From NCBI GenBank assembly GCA_027214385.1, contig JAPVXR010000017.1, positions 1 through 64,000 on the forward strand: DNA of 64,000 nucleotides, in the 5' to 3' direction. Each line of letters opens with the position of its first letter. Within the stretch, counting starts at the first letter, position 1. The stretch comes from Cryomorphaceae bacterium 1068. Its GTDB lineage: Bacteria > Bacteroidota > Bacteroidia > Flavobacteriales_D > Cryomorphaceae. The position numbers and the translations under genes were made by a program. Shown piece by piece: positions 17,188-26,392 of the stretch. Under the pieces are notes generated by a model. The model ran no database searches. It saw only the letters and a program-made list of their open reading frames with translations, and had not been told where the DNA came from.

Positions 17188-18776
17188 AGGATTTCGGAGA
17201 ACTGATTCTGGCACTAGATGCTACCACAAAGACCAATGACAAATTGGATTCAATGGTGGCTTTCTTGAATGCTGCTACCGATGCAGATAAACTTTGGTTC
17301 GTTGCTCTCCTTAGCGGAAAAAGACCCAAACGCCCCGTGAAAACCAGCTTTCTCAGAGAGTGGGCGGCAGAGGTATCGGGCGTGCCATTGTGGCTGCTCG
17401 AAGAGTCGTATCACGTGGTGGGCGACTTGGCTGAGACCGTTGCTCTCATTTTACCTGATGTAAAAGAGACGAGCGACAAATCTCTGGATGATCGGATGAT
17501 TGATCTTCTAAACCTGAAATCATTGGTAGAAGAGCAAGTGAAGGCTTATATCCTCTCTGCTTGGGCGGAAATGAACAAGACCGAGCGATTTGTCTTCAAC
17601 AAACTCATGACGGGAGGATTCCGAATTGGAGTCTCACAAAAGCTGATCGTACGTGCCTTGTCGAGACATCTTGAAGAAGAAGAAAACCTCATCGCACACC
17701 GTTTGATGGGTGATTGGAGTCCACAGAATACCACTTTCCAAAAGCTGCTGGTAGAACCCGATGAAAACGAGAATCTTTCTCGCCCCTACCCTTTTTATTT
17801 AGCCTACCCTTTGGAAGAAGTTCCAGAGAATTTGGGGGATGTGAATGATTGGCAAATCGAGTACAAATGGGATGGAATTCGCGGTCAGATGATTCTGCGC
17901 GAGGGAGAAATCTTCGTTTGGAGCCGCGGAGAGGAATTGGTCACAGAGCGTTTTCCCGAATTGGAAAAATTGAAAGACTTTCTTCCAACTGATTGTGTGA
18001 TTGACGGAGAAATTATGGGTTTTAAAGATGGCTTTCCTTTAACATTCAATCACCTACAAACAAGAATAGGGCGAAAGCAGGTTTCTAAAAAAATATTGGA
18101 AGACTCTCCCGTGGTGATGATCGCTTATGACGTTCTGGAAAAAGACGGGAAAGACTTGCGGGAATCCTCAATGGAAGAAAGGCGAGCGATACTGGAAGAA
18201 ATAGTCCAAAACAGTGCGGCTGATACTTTATTAATTAGTGAAAAAATCCAACCAAAGTCTTGGGAAGAAGCGGCTGAAATTCGAGAAAAAAGCAGAGAAG
18301 TGCTAAGTGAGGGACTGATGCTCAAGCGAAAAAATAGCAGTTATAAAGTCGGACGAAAACGAGGAGACTGGTACAAGTGGAAGGTAGACCCAATGAGCAT
18401 TGATGCAGTAATGATTTATGCGATGCGCGGTCATGGAAGGCGAGCCAATCTTTACTCAGATTATACGTTTGCCGTTTGGAAAGAAGGAGAACTCGTTCCT
18501 TTCGCGAAGGCTTATAGCGGCCTTACGGACAAGGAAATGCAGCTGGTGGACCAATTCGTCAAGAAGAATACAATTGAGCGATTTGGACCCGTTAGAAGCG
18601 TTAAACCGGAACTGGTTTTTGAAATAGGTTTTGAGGGAATCGCCCCTAGCACTCGACATAAATCAGGGATTGCATTGCGCTTTCCGCGAATACTGAGAAG
18701 GCGACTCGATAAAAAGCCGGAAGAGGCAAATACATTGGAAGATTTAAAGGGTATTTTGAAGATGTACGACGCTTAA
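17184..18776 (+). CDS. ATP-dependent DNA ligase
   Basis: 530 residues, with an N-terminal DNA-binding region (about 1-200), then the nucleotidyltransferase domain with the adenylated Lys228 in EYKWDGIRGQ (226-235). Further motifs are WSRGEE, VIDGEIMGF, EGLMLKRKNSSYKVGRKRGDWYKWK split over motifs IV-V, and an OB-fold C-terminus (about 410-530). The start at 17184 is inside the exonuclease stop (ATGA). An upstream in-frame ATG at 17082 would add 34 arginine-rich residues read from another gene's frame. It works with the adjacent exonuclease and presumably with the helicase/PdeM pair at 4496-7569. Its end overlaps the convergent membrane protein gene by 4 bases. Confidence 0.93.
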   Translation: MKDFGELILALDATTKTNDKLDSMVAFLNAATDADKLWFVALLSGKRPKRPVKTSFLREWAAEVSGVPLWLLEESYHVVGDLAETVALILPDVKETSDKSLDDRMIDLLNLKSLVEEQVKAYILSAWAEMNKTERFVFNKLMTGGFRIGVSQKLIVRALSRHLEEEENLIAHRLMGDWSPQNTTFQKLLVEPDENENLSRPYPFYLAYPLEEVPENLGDVNDWQIEYKWDGIRGQMILREGEIFVWSRGEELVTERFPELEKLKDFLPTDCVIDGEIMGFKDGFPLTFNHLQTRIGRKQVSKKILEDSPVVMIAYDVLEKDGKDLRESSMEERRAILEEIVQNSAADTLLISEKIQPKSWEEAAEIREKSREVLSEGLMLKRKNSSYKVGRKRGDWYKWKVDPMSIDAVMIYAMRGHGRRANLYSDYTFAVWKEGELVPFAKAYSGLTDKEMQLVDQFVKKNTIERFGPVRSVKPELVFEIGFEGIAPSTRHKSGIALRFPRILRRRLDKKPEEANTLEDLKGILKMYDA

Positions 18777-19141
18777 TTTCTATTGCCAACATAGAGCCCC
18801 AAAAGCCCCACTCCAAATAAGACAAATGAAGTCCACAAAAAATATTCAGCTTTGGGGTAGCCTACTATGTGCAAGAAAACCCCAACGATTAGAATCACTC
18901 TGCCCACAAAATAGGCATAGGCAGTAAGCCGCTTTTCTTCAGATCTCCTGAGCCTGATCACCGCGGCGATCAATAATAAGATCATACCACATAAAAGAGC
19001 GGGTTCGCCGAAAGGCCAGCGCAAGTAGTCAGAAAGGAACCAGTAAATGAAAAAAACCAGGGAGGCTCCATAAACCAAATAGACATTTAGTCCTTGACGT
19101 GGCTTTCTTTTAAGGTCGAGTATTTCGTCTTCTTCGCTCAT
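18773..19141 (-). CDS. Small four-helix membrane protein, unknown
   Basis: 122 residues. The charged N-terminus (MSEEDEILDLKRKPRQG) is followed by four predicted membrane segments at about 20-37, 47-64, 78-95 and 101-118. No motif or family is recognised. The start at 19141 is preferred over a longer reading from 19267 that would enter sdhB. Its 3' end overlaps the ligase stop in convergent orientation. The sdh terminator lies directly upstream, so this gene probably needs its own promoter or readthrough. Confidence 0.7.
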   Translation of the reverse strand: MSEEDEILDLKRKPRQGLNVYLVYGASLVFFIYWFLSDYLRWPFGEPALLCGMILLLIAAVIRLRRSEEKRLTAYAYFVGRVILIVGVFLHIVGYPKAEYFLWTSFVLFGVGLLGLYVGNRN

Positions 19142-19167
19142 AAAAAAAGGCGCCAGAAAGCGCCTTT
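19142..19167 (-). terminator. Terminator of the sdh operon
   Basis: A stem AAAGGCGC/GCGCCTTT with a 6-base loop is followed on the minus strand by T residues. It lies 18 bases past the sdhB stop and directly at the start codon of the small membrane protein gene, so transcription of that gene would have to begin inside it or read through. Confidence 0.8.
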
Positions 19168-19185
19168 GAATATCGTAATTTGGAT

Positions 19186-19938
19186 TTATTTCCCTGGAGA
19201 AACATTTGCTTTCAAATACTCGCGGTTCATCCGCGCAATGTTCTCCAAGCTGATGCCTTTCGGGCATTCTACTTCGCAGGCTCCTGTAACGGAACAGTTA
19301 CCAAATCCCTCCTTATCCATTTGGGCTACCATGTTTTTCACACGCTCATTGGCCTCTACTTCTCCTTGAGGAAGCAACGATAGCTGAGATACCTTGGCTG
19401 ATACAAAAAGCATCGCCGAGGCGTTCTTGCACGTAGCCACACATGCTCCACAACCGATGCATGTAGCAGCATCAAAAGCCATGTCCGCGTCTTCTTTCGG
19501 CACAGGGATAGCGTTTGCGTCAAGCGTATTTCCACTGGTATTTACAGAAACGTAACCCCCAGCTTGAATCACTCGGTCAAAAGCCGAACGGTCTACAACC
19601 AAGTCTTTGATCACCGGGAAGGCCTTTGCTCTCCATGGTTCGATGAACACGGTATCGCCGTCTTTGAAAGAACGCATATGCAATTGACAAGTTGTCGTTC
19701 CTTGCATAGGGCCATGTGCCTGTCCGTTGATGTAAAGGCTGCATGAACCACAGATGCCTTCGCGACAGTCGTGGTCGAACGCGATCGGCACGTCACCTTT
19801 TTCAACTAATTCTTCATTCAACACATCCAACATCTCTAAAAAGGACATGTCAGGACTCACATCAGAAACAGGGTATGTTTCCATGCTTCCCTTTGCTTCC
19901 GGCCCTTTTTGTCTCCAAACCTTTAGTGTTAAGTTCAT
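19186..19938 (-). CDS. sdhB: Succinate dehydrogenase/fumarate reductase iron-sulfur subunit
   Basis: 250 residues. The [2Fe-2S] ligands are Cys58, Cys63, Cys66 and Cys84 ([10 protein letters not shown]...TTTC). The [4Fe-4S]/[3Fe-4S] region has [11 protein letters not shown] at 160-170 and Cys215, Cys221 and Cys225 ending in ECPKGI. The start at 19938 (MNLTLKVW) is chosen over an in-frame start eight codons upstream. Transfers electrons from SdhA flavin to the heme/quinone site of SdhC. Last gene of sdhCAB; a terminator follows. Confidence 0.96.
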   Translation of the reverse strand: MNLTLKVWRQKGPEAKGSMETYPVSDVSPDMSFLEMLDVLNEELVEKGDVPIAFDHDCREGICGSCSLYINGQAHGPMQGTTTCQLHMRSFKDGDTVFIEPWRAKAFPVIKDLVVDRSAFDRVIQAGGYVSVNTSGNTLDANAIPVPKEDADMAFDAATCIGCGACVATCKNASAMLFVSAKVSQLSLLPQGEVEANERVKNMVAQMDKEGFGNCSVTGACEVECPKGISLENIARMNREYLKANVSPGK

Positions 19939-19967
19939 GCTTTTATCTTTTGACCTGACCAAACAGG

Positions 19968-21971
19968 TTATTTATAACTTCTTGTTTTTACTTCAACGGC
20001 TTCGAACTCGAGTTGTTCTTTGTGCAAAGTAGCTTTTCCGGGATCACCCGTGTATTCGTAGGCGCTCACAAATGTGAAATTCTCATCGTCTCGTAGAGCT
20101 TCTCCTTCGGGAGTTTGGTGCTCTTCACGAAAGTGACCTCCAGCCGACTCTTCTCTATCGAGGGCGTCTTGACACATCAATTCGCCCAGTTCAAGGAAGT
20201 CAGCAACACGAGATGCTTTTTCCAACTCCAAGTTCATGTCGTTAAGCTCTCCCGGTACTTTCACGTCACTCCAGAATTCATCCCTCAAGGCGCGAATGTC
20301 TTCCATCGCTCGTTTCAAATCTTTGCCGTTACGAGACATTCCGCAATCATTCCACATGATTTTACCTAAACGTCTGTGGAAGTAATCTACCGTTTTGTTT
20401 CCCTTGATATCAATCAGCTTTTGCAAGCTATCTTTCACTTCTTTTTCCGCTGCCGCGAATTCTGACGAATTGGTGTCAATTTCTCCTGTTCGAATATCGT
20501 CGGCTAAATAATCGCCAATCGTGTAAGGCAATACGAAGTATCCATCGGCCAATCCCTGCATCAAAGCAGATGCTCCAAGCCTATTTGCACCGTGATCGCT
20601 AAAGTTGGCTTCACCGCATGCATAACAACCGGGGATAGTCGTCATCAAATTATAATCTACCCAAATACCACCCATGGTGTAATGAACGGCTGGGTATATT
20701 TTCATTGGGGTTTCGTAAGGATTGTCGTCGGTAATCTTTTCGTACATCTCAAAGAGATTTCCGTATTTCGACTCAACTACTTTCCTACCCAATTTGATGA
20801 TTTCTTCTTTGGAAGCATTTTCCAAACCGTGCACTTTGGCTTCCGTTTTTCCGTAGCGCTCAAATGAAGCCGCGAAGTCGAGAAATACGGCTTCTCCCGT
20901 TTGGTTTACACCAAAACCGGCATCGCAACGCTCCTTGGCAGCTCTAGATGCAACGTCACGTGGCACCAAGTTTCCAAACGAGGGATACCTTCTTTCGAGG
21001 TAGTAATCGCGATCTTCTTCAGCCAATTGGACAGGCTTCATTTTGCCTTGGCGAATGGCCTCAGCATCTTCTTTTTTCTTGGGAACCCAGATTCTTCCAT
21101 CGTTTCTCAACGACTCAGACATCAAAGTCAATTTCGACTGATGGTCTCCCGAAACAGGAATGCATGTCGGGTGAATTTGTGTGTAAGAAGGGTTTCCAAA
21201 AAAGGCCCCTTTCTTATGAACTTTCCAAGAAGCAGAAGCATTGGATCCCATTGCGTTTGTAGAAAGGAAGAATACGTTTCCGTAACCACCCGAACAAATA
21301 ACTACTGCATGAGCACCGTGTCTTTCGATCTCGCCCGTCACCAAGTTGCGAGCAATAATTCCACGTGCCTTCCCATCTACTTTCACTACATCCATCATCT
21401 CATGACGGTTGTACATGGTGATTTTTCCTTTGGAAATTTGGCGAGACATCGCCGAGTAGGCTCCCAGCAACAGTTGCTGCCCCGTTTGCCCTTTAGCGTA
21501 AAATGTTCTTGATACTTGAACCCCTCCAAAAGATCGGTTGTCCAAAAGACCTCCATACTCACGTGCAAAAGGAACTCCTTGAGCAACGCACTGGTCAATA
21601 ATGCTGGTAGAAACCTCAGCCAATCGATAAACGTTTCCTTCGCGAGAACGATAATCGCCACCTTTGATCGTATCGTAGAACAGACGGTAAACACTGTCGC
21701 CGTCATTCTGGTAATTCTTTGCGGCATTGATCCCTCCTTGAGCGGCAATACTGTGCGCCCTTCTTGGAGAATCTTGGAAACAAAACGCTTTCACGTTGTA
21801 ACCCATCTCTGCGAGTGATGCGGCTGCGGCTCCTCCTGCCAATCCTGTTCCAACAACGATAACGTCGATTAGTCGTTTATTGGCTGGATTAACCAGTTTA
21901 ATATTGTTTTTGTGATTCGTCCACTTCTGATCAATCGGACCCTTAGGTATTTTAGCATCTAGCTTTGTCAT
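19968..21971 (-). CDS. sdhA: Succinate dehydrogenase/fumarate reductase flavoprotein subunit
   Basis: 667 residues. The FAD-binding GTGLAGG is at 41-47 and the covalent-FAD histidine ([10 protein letters not shown], His73) is present. Substrate and proton-shuttle regions include [15 protein letters not shown], and YGG...[10 protein letters not shown] is near the capping domain. The long form of SdhA is that found with single cytochrome b subunits (class B type) in Bacteroidota and Epsilonproteobacteria. It is separated from sdhC by 10 bases and from sdhB by 29. Oxidises succinate to fumarate in the TCA cycle. Confidence 0.96.
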   Translation of the reverse strand: MTKLDAKIPKGPIDQKWTNHKNNIKLVNPANKRLIDVIVVGTGLAGGAAAASLAEMGYNVKAFCFQDSPRRAHSIAAQGGINAAKNYQNDGDSVYRLFYDTIKGGDYRSREGNVYRLAEVSTSIIDQCVAQGVPFAREYGGLLDNRSFGGVQVSRTFYAKGQTGQQLLLGAYSAMSRQISKGKITMYNRHEMMDVVKVDGKARGIIARNLVTGEIERHGAHAVVICSGGYGNVFFLSTNAMGSNASASWKVHKKGAFFGNPSYTQIHPTCIPVSGDHQSKLTLMSESLRNDGRIWVPKKKEDAEAIRQGKMKPVQLAEEDRDYYLERRYPSFGNLVPRDVASRAAKERCDAGFGVNQTGEAVFLDFAASFERYGKTEAKVHGLENASKEEIIKLGRKVVESKYGNLFEMYEKITDDNPYETPMKIYPAVHYTMGGIWVDYNLMTTIPGCYACGEANFSDHGANRLGASALMQGLADGYFVLPYTIGDYLADDIRTGEIDTNSSEFAAAEKEVKDSLQKLIDIKGNKTVDYFHRRLGKIMWNDCGMSRNGKDLKRAMEDIRALRDEFWSDVKVPGELNDMNLELEKASRVADFLELGELMCQDALDREESAGGHFREEHQTPEGEALRDDENFTFVSAYEYTGDPGKATLHKEQLEFEAVEVKTRSYK

Positions 21972-21981
21972 GACGAAAAAC

Positions 21982-22761
21982 TTAAAAAATTAGATAAATG
22001 TAAATTGGGATGGCGGCAAAGGCCAGTGGAACCAGTATCGAAAAAGCGTATCCAGCCTTTTGAATGGCAGATTCAACCTTCGGCGTTTTAGCTCCGAGGG
22101 AGGTAAAAGCACTCTCGAAACCATGCCACAAGTGAAAGGCGATTGCTGCAACACCGATGACATAGAGCAATACAATCCACCACTCTTGAAACGCGACCAT
22201 TACTTCTTTGTGCAAATCCTTCATCACCGGGCCAAGTACTTTTCCACTCGATGAAACCACTTCGTAATTGGCATTCACAGTAGCTCCCACTATTTCCTCA
22301 CCAGATTTTAATAGCATAGCGCTTCCGTCTTCGCTAGTCATGTATGGCATTTCGCCAAACTTGTAGTCATACCAAAAGTCTTGCATGTGAAAAACGATAA
22401 AAGCGAGAATAATCGTTCCTAAGATTCCCATGTTTCTTGAGCTCCACATCGAATTGGCCGATGGCTTTGTTTTGGCATAGCCCTGCGGTCTTGCTTTTCT
22501 ATTGTTGATTGTAAGTACCAGTCCGTCAATTGCATGGAAAATGATACTCAAATAAACGACATAACTCAAAAGCTTCACAGCAGGATTGGTGGTCATAAAG
22601 ACGGCATACTGGTTAAACTGAAGCTTGGCGGCATAGCCGTCTACAAAAAGCTGGAGATTACCGGCTAAGTGACCTATTAAAAAAAGACATAAAAAGAGAC
22701 CTGTAAAGGCCATCCAATACTTTTTTGCCAGGCTGGATTTTATCAATGCAGAATTACTCAT
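21982..22761 (-). CDS. sdhC: Succinate dehydrogenase cytochrome b subunit
   Basis: 259 residues with five membrane segments and heme-ligating histidine candidates in the helices ([37 protein letters not shown]). The single large subunit with five helices is the class B (diheme) arrangement, in which sdhD is absent. It starts the operon; the gene order cytochrome, flavoprotein, iron-sulfur is the Bacteroidota norm. Loop 120-190 holds an extra segment (about 40 residues) rich in Glu and Val, a modest insertion relative to what I expect. Confidence 0.93.
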   Translation of the reverse strand: MSNSALIKSSLAKKYWMAFTGLFLCLFLIGHLAGNLQLFVDGYAAKLQFNQYAVFMTTNPAVKLLSYVVYLSIIFHAIDGLVLTINNRKARPQGYAKTKPSANSMWSSRNMGILGTIILAFIVFHMQDFWYDYKFGEMPYMTSEDGSAMLLKSGEEIVGATVNANYEVVSSSGKVLGPVMKDLHKEVMVAFQEWWIVLLYVIGVAAIAFHLWHGFESAFTSLGAKTPKVESAIQKAGYAFSILVPLAFAAIPIYIYLIF

Positions 22762-22790
22762 GGTAAAAGCAGTTGTTCAAAATTTAGGGA

Positions 22791-22798
22791 CAAATGTA
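22791..22798 (-). promoter_or_regulatory. Probable -7 element of sdhCAB
   Basis: TACATTTG on the minus strand matches TAnnTTTG, 30 bases upstream of the sdhC start codon. Upstream spacing reaches a TTTT rather than TTTG, so the -33 element is imperfect. Confidence 0.45.
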
Positions 22799-22925
22799 AG
22801 TGTACGAAAGGAATAATGTAAAACTTAGCACTATCTAAACTCATTCTACGCGGATACAATCTTCGCAACTACTAAACATCGATTAAATCGTAAAGTTTAC
22901 TTTTGGAAAAACTGAAGAAGACGTC

Positions 22926-24215
22926 ATGAGATACCAACCACTCTCTGGAAAAACATATATCAATCATCGAAGAAAGTTAACTGACCGAATGTCAGACGGT
23001 GAGATGGCCATCATCAACTCGAACGATATTCTCCCCACCAATGCTGACGGGAATATGCCCTTTCGCCAGAATAGCGATTTACTCTATTTAACGGGAGTAG
23101 ATCAAGAAGAATCAATTCTGGTGATTTTCCCTAGCGCTCATAATAAGGCGCATCGAGAGATTTTATTTCTGAAAGAAACCAGTCCTGAAATAGCCATTTG
23201 GGAAGGAGCAAAATTGAGCAAGCAGGAAGCTCAGGATCTCACGGGAATTGAAACCATCATGTGGGTCGACAACTTCGGAACGGTTTTAAAAACTCTTATG
23301 TCTGAAGCTGAAACGGTTTTGCTTCCATCCAATGAGCACACTCGCCGATCCATTGAAACAGTGACAAGAGAAGAGCGGTTCTCCAAATGGATCAGAGAAG
23401 AATACCCATTGCACCACTACGGTAGGCTTGCACCTCACATGCATAGAATTCGATCCATTAAAAGCGTAGAGGAAATTGAGCAAATGCAACGCGCTTGTAA
23501 TATAACCGAAGATGGCCTGAGAAGAGTTCTCAAATTTGTAAAGCCGGGAGTTAAAGAATACGAAATTCAAGCAGAATTTATGCATGAGTTTCTTCGTCAA
23601 CAATCAAGGGGTTTTGCCTATGAGCCCATTATTGCCTCAGGATTCAGCGCTTGCGTTTTGCATTATATCAGCAATGAAAATGAATGCAAAGACGGTGAGG
23701 TGATATTGATGGATGTGGGTTGTGAATACGGAAATTACGCCAGCGATATGACCCGGGCTATTCCTGTAAACGGAAAATTTACTCCACGGCAAAAAGACGT
23801 TTATAATGCGGTGCTACATGTAATGAAGGAAGCTAAAAAGCTTCTTAAACCAGGGGTTTTCCTCGCAGACTATCACAAGAAAGTCGGCGATTTGATGGAG
23901 ACACAATTAATCAAATTGGGGCTCATTACTCAAGAAGAGGTGGATAATCAGAATCCTGCAATGCCTGCCTATAAGAAGTACTTTATGCATGGCACTTCTC
24001 ACTTCATTGGTTTGGATGTACACGATGTTGGATTATGGACTGAGCCGATAGAAGCCGGCATGGCTTTTACCGTAGAACCCGGGATTTATATCAGAGAAGA
24101 AAATCTTGGTATCCGTCTGGAAAATGACATCATTATTACCGAGGATGGATATATCGATCTGATGAAAGATATTCCAATTGAGGCTGACGAAATTGAGTCG
24201 CTAATGAATGCCTAA
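22926..24215 (+). CDS. pepP: Xaa-Pro aminopeptidase (aminopeptidase P)
   Basis: 429 residues. An N-terminal AMP_N-type domain (about 1-150) is followed by a pita-bread catalytic domain. The dinuclear metal ligands are visible in order: Asp in LMDVGCEYGNYASDMTR, the second Asp in the same stretch, His in HGTSHFIGLDVHDVG, Glu in FTVEPGIY and Glu in IRLENDI. Removes N-terminal residues preceding proline, in the cytoplasm (no signal peptide). Divergent from sdhC with a 164-base gap, and its stop overlaps the small convergent gene by 4 bases. Confidence 0.93.
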   Translation: MRYQPLSGKTYINHRRKLTDRMSDGEMAIINSNDILPTNADGNMPFRQNSDLLYLTGVDQEESILVIFPSAHNKAHREILFLKETSPEIAIWEGAKLSKQEAQDLTGIETIMWVDNFGTVLKTLMSEAETVLLPSNEHTRRSIETVTREERFSKWIREEYPLHHYGRLAPHMHRIRSIKSVEEIEQMQRACNITEDGLRRVLKFVKPGVKEYEIQAEFMHEFLRQQSRGFAYEPIIASGFSACVLHYISNENECKDGEVILMDVGCEYGNYASDMTRAIPVNGKFTPRQKDVYNAVLHVMKEAKKLLKPGVFLADYHKKVGDLMETQLIKLGLITQEEVDNQNPAMPAYKKYFMHGTSHFIGLDVHDVGLWTEPIEAGMAFTVEPGIYIREENLGIRLENDIIITEDGYIDLMKDIPIEADEIESLMNA

Positions 24216-24469
24216 GAATTTGGAGTGAGCTGAATTTTTTCAGTGAAAGCTCTGTCACCATCTAAGATTAACAGAACATATTGGTTTTGATCAAGCCCTC
24301 TAAGATTAATGCTTGTTTGGGCTGAAGAAATTTCTCCGGTTTGTAGAATCCTTCCTTGTATATCGCAAACATCGTAAATCGCAGGAGAAGATACCGGTTG
24401 GTATTCAACCTTAAGGGTGGATGTTTCTTCGTCTACGTCTAATTTAATTCTGGTTTGAAAATCTAACAT
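24212..24469 (-). CDS. Stand-alone T9SS type A-like sorting domain fragment
   Basis: 85 residues that read like a type IX C-terminal sorting domain: AIYDVCDIQGRILQTGEISS, then SINLRGLDQNQYVLLILDGDRAFTEKIQL. The D-G-R, L-G-L-Y-like and final KIQL/KI elements are typical of Por_Secre_tail domains. It has no signal peptide and no passenger. An in-frame stop lies 27 bases upstream of the ATG (24469), so the frame cannot be a cut-off piece of a larger intact gene. It may be a decayed remnant or a real small protein. Convergent with pepP, overlapping by 4 bases. Confidence 0.6.
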   Translation of the reverse strand: MLDFQTRIKLDVDEETSTLKVEYQPVSSPAIYDVCDIQGRILQTGEISSAQTSINLRGLDQNQYVLLILDGDRAFTEKIQLTPNS

Positions 24470-24532
24470 ATTCCGATTAATTCCAATCGGAGGGTTCTAC
24501 GCAATTGACTTCAAATGAGTTACAAGGGATAT

Positions 24533-24562
24533 TTCAGAGAGCGCTTATCCGCTCTCTCTGAA
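24533..24562. other. Imperfect inverted repeat in a 288-base gap
   Basis: TTCAGAGAGCG (24533-24543) and CGCTCTCTCTGAA (24550-24562) form a stem with a 2-base bulge and 6-base loop. No T-run follows on either strand, so it is not a simple terminator. The rest of the 24470-24757 gap shows no promoter consensus and no convincing reading frame. Confidence 0.5.
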
Positions 24563-24757
24563 TGATTATCGATCAGAAAAAATCCATCTGGACTCAAAGT
24601 CTGTTGATTCTATTGAAATACTTGAGTTAGGTAAAGAAGAAATCATAAGCTTTAAGTTTTTGTTCATCTTAAATTTATGTCAACTTTAGGGATTCATTCA
24701 GGTCCAAAAAAGGAACGGGCCCTATGAGCCAATCATCGGAAAACAATCCGCAAAATC

Positions 24758-25534
24758 TTGGAAACCAAAGGAGATAAAATAAGAGCCTTAATCGTAGACG
24801 ATGAACTTCACGCCAGAGAGAATCTGAAGTTTTTGATTGAAGAAAGCTCGCCTGAAATTGATGTAGTTGGAACAGCAGATGGTGTTCCCACTGCCGAAAG
24901 GATCTTTCATGAATTAAAACCCGATTTGGTTTTTCTGGATATTAGGATGCCATCTGGAGCCGAAGGATTCGACCTATTAGAAAAGCTTGAGGGGGAATCA
25001 TTCCAAGTTGTATTTGTAACTGCATTTAAAGATTACGCCATCAGAGCTTTTGAGCGCCGCGCGTTGCACTACGTCTTAAAACCTATTGATGAAACTGACT
25101 TAAGAGAATCTGTAGAGCGAATAATGGTGGCTCGTGACAACTCCGAAAACCTCAATAGCCAAGAAAATCTCAAAAATCTAAAAGAAGAGATTGAGTACAA
25201 TAAGGAACCCGAACGAATAACGATTCATCACGCAAAGGGAATTCGGATCATAGAAATTTCAGACCTTGATTATTTAGAAAGTAGCGGAAATTGCACAATT
25301 CTTCATTTTAAGGATGGTGATCAGTATTTAGATACCCGCACTTTGAAAGTATATGAAGCTCTGCTTCCTGACTATTTCAATAGAACACACCGCTCATACA
25401 TGGTTAATCTAAAAGAAGTTCGCGAAATTCTTCACGGTGACGACCAATCGGTAATCCTCAAGTCCGGAAAAAGCATACCGGTATCTCGCGAGCGCAAAAA
25501 GGAATTGATTGAGGCCATTAAAGGTTTGGCTTAA
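24758..25534 (+). CDS. LytTR-family response regulator, first copy
   Basis: 258 residues. The receiver domain has acidic pair VDDE and phospho-acceptor Asp61 (LVFLDIRMP). A LytTR DNA-binding domain covers about 150-255 (RIIEISDLDYLESSGNCTIL, then FFNRTHRSYMVN-type motif and VSRERKKEL). It begins at TTG 24758; an ATG at 24724 is out of frame. The neighbouring genes are a second LytTR regulator and a LytS-type kinase, so the three probably form one signalling system. The gap to the next gene is 99 bases. Confidence 0.92.
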   Translation: METKGDKIRALIVDDELHARENLKFLIEESSPEIDVVGTADGVPTAERIFHELKPDLVFLDIRMPSGAEGFDLLEKLEGESFQVVFVTAFKDYAIRAFERRALHYVLKPIDETDLRESVERIMVARDNSENLNSQENLKNLKEEIEYNKEPERITIHHAKGIRIIEISDLDYLESSGNCTILHFKDGDQYLDTRTLKVYEALLPDYFNRTHRSYMVNLKEVREILHGDDQSVILKSGKSIPVSRERKKELIEAIKGLA

Positions 25535-25633
25535 ATCAACCAAAGCTACCATTGGCTCAATGAGAGGGTCATTCCATCAATTCCTAATCATAAAGCAAAA
25601 AGCTATTTCATAACTTCATGAAAAAGCAAGCCT

Positions 25634-26392
25634 ATGAAAGCCTTAATAGTAGATGACGAAAAATTCTGCCGGGACAATCTCCAAATTCTCCTTTCGGACT
25701 ACTGCCCTGAGATAGCTGAAATTGAACTCGCTTCCAACGCTATGGAGGCCCGTGAAAAGCTTTCTGATTACGATCCGGACATATTGTTTTTAGACATCAT
25801 GATGCCAAAAGAAAATGGTTTCGATTTGTTGGAAAGCATCTCTAGTAAACCCAAATCAATTGTTTTTACCACAGCTCATAATGAATATGCCTTGCAGGCA
25901 ATAAAAGCTGAGGCTCTTGACTACCTGGAGAAGCCCATTAATATTGACGACTTGCAAATTGCAGTATCAAAAGCTTCAAAAAGAATTAACACTTTATCTA
26001 ATCCCGACGACGTTGTAAGACAAGTTTTAAAGGAAATTTCTAAGAAGTCTGACAACGAAAAAATTGCTATCCCTATGCGGGAAGGGTTCGAGTTGATAGC
26101 GGTCAAAGACATTGTCCATTTAGAAGCAAGCGAGAGTTATACACTTATTTATTTGTCGAGTGGAAAGCGCATCGTTAGTAGCAAAAACATTAAGGTATAC
26201 GAAGAAAAACTAGACGAAAGTATCTTCTTCAGAACGCATAAATCGCACATTATAAATGTAAAGCACCACTTGATTCGCTTTAGCAGAATAGATGGAAATT
26301 CTGCCGTAATGAGCAACGATAAATATGTGCCGATTTCACGTCGAAAACTTCAATCATTCCTGGAAGAAATAGTAGGTTCGTCGGAAGAATGA
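25634..26392 (+). CDS. LytTR-family response regulator, second copy
   Basis: 252 residues with receiver (VDDEK, Asp54 in LFLDIMMP) and LytTR domain (LIAVKDIVHLEASESYTLIYL, IFFRTHKSHIIN, VPISRRKLQSFL). It is similar to the preceding gene but clearly diverged, so the duplication is old. It overlaps the kinase start by 4 bases (ATGA), which identifies this copy as the one translationally coupled to the kinase. It controls transcription of unknown targets. Confidence 0.93.
   Translation: MKALIVDDEKFCRDNLQILLSDYCPEIAEIELASNAMEAREKLSDYDPDILFLDIMMPKENGFDLLESISSKPKSIVFTTAHNEYALQAIKAEALDYLEKPINIDDLQIAVSKASKRINTLSNPDDVVRQVLKEISKKSDNEKIAIPMREGFELIAVKDIVHLEASESYTLIYLSSGKRIVSSKNIKVYEEKLDESIFFRTHKSHIINVKHHLIRFSRIDGNSAVMSNDKYVPISRRKLQSFLEEIVGSSEE

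Noticed and set aside
20901-21512. Open frame of 203 codons on the plus strand
   Set aside because: It lies antisense within sdhA, whose product is complete and well conserved; no family resemblance in the plus-strand translation.
24533-24562. A terminator between pepP and the LytTR unit
   Set aside because: The stem has a bulge and no T-run follows on either strand.
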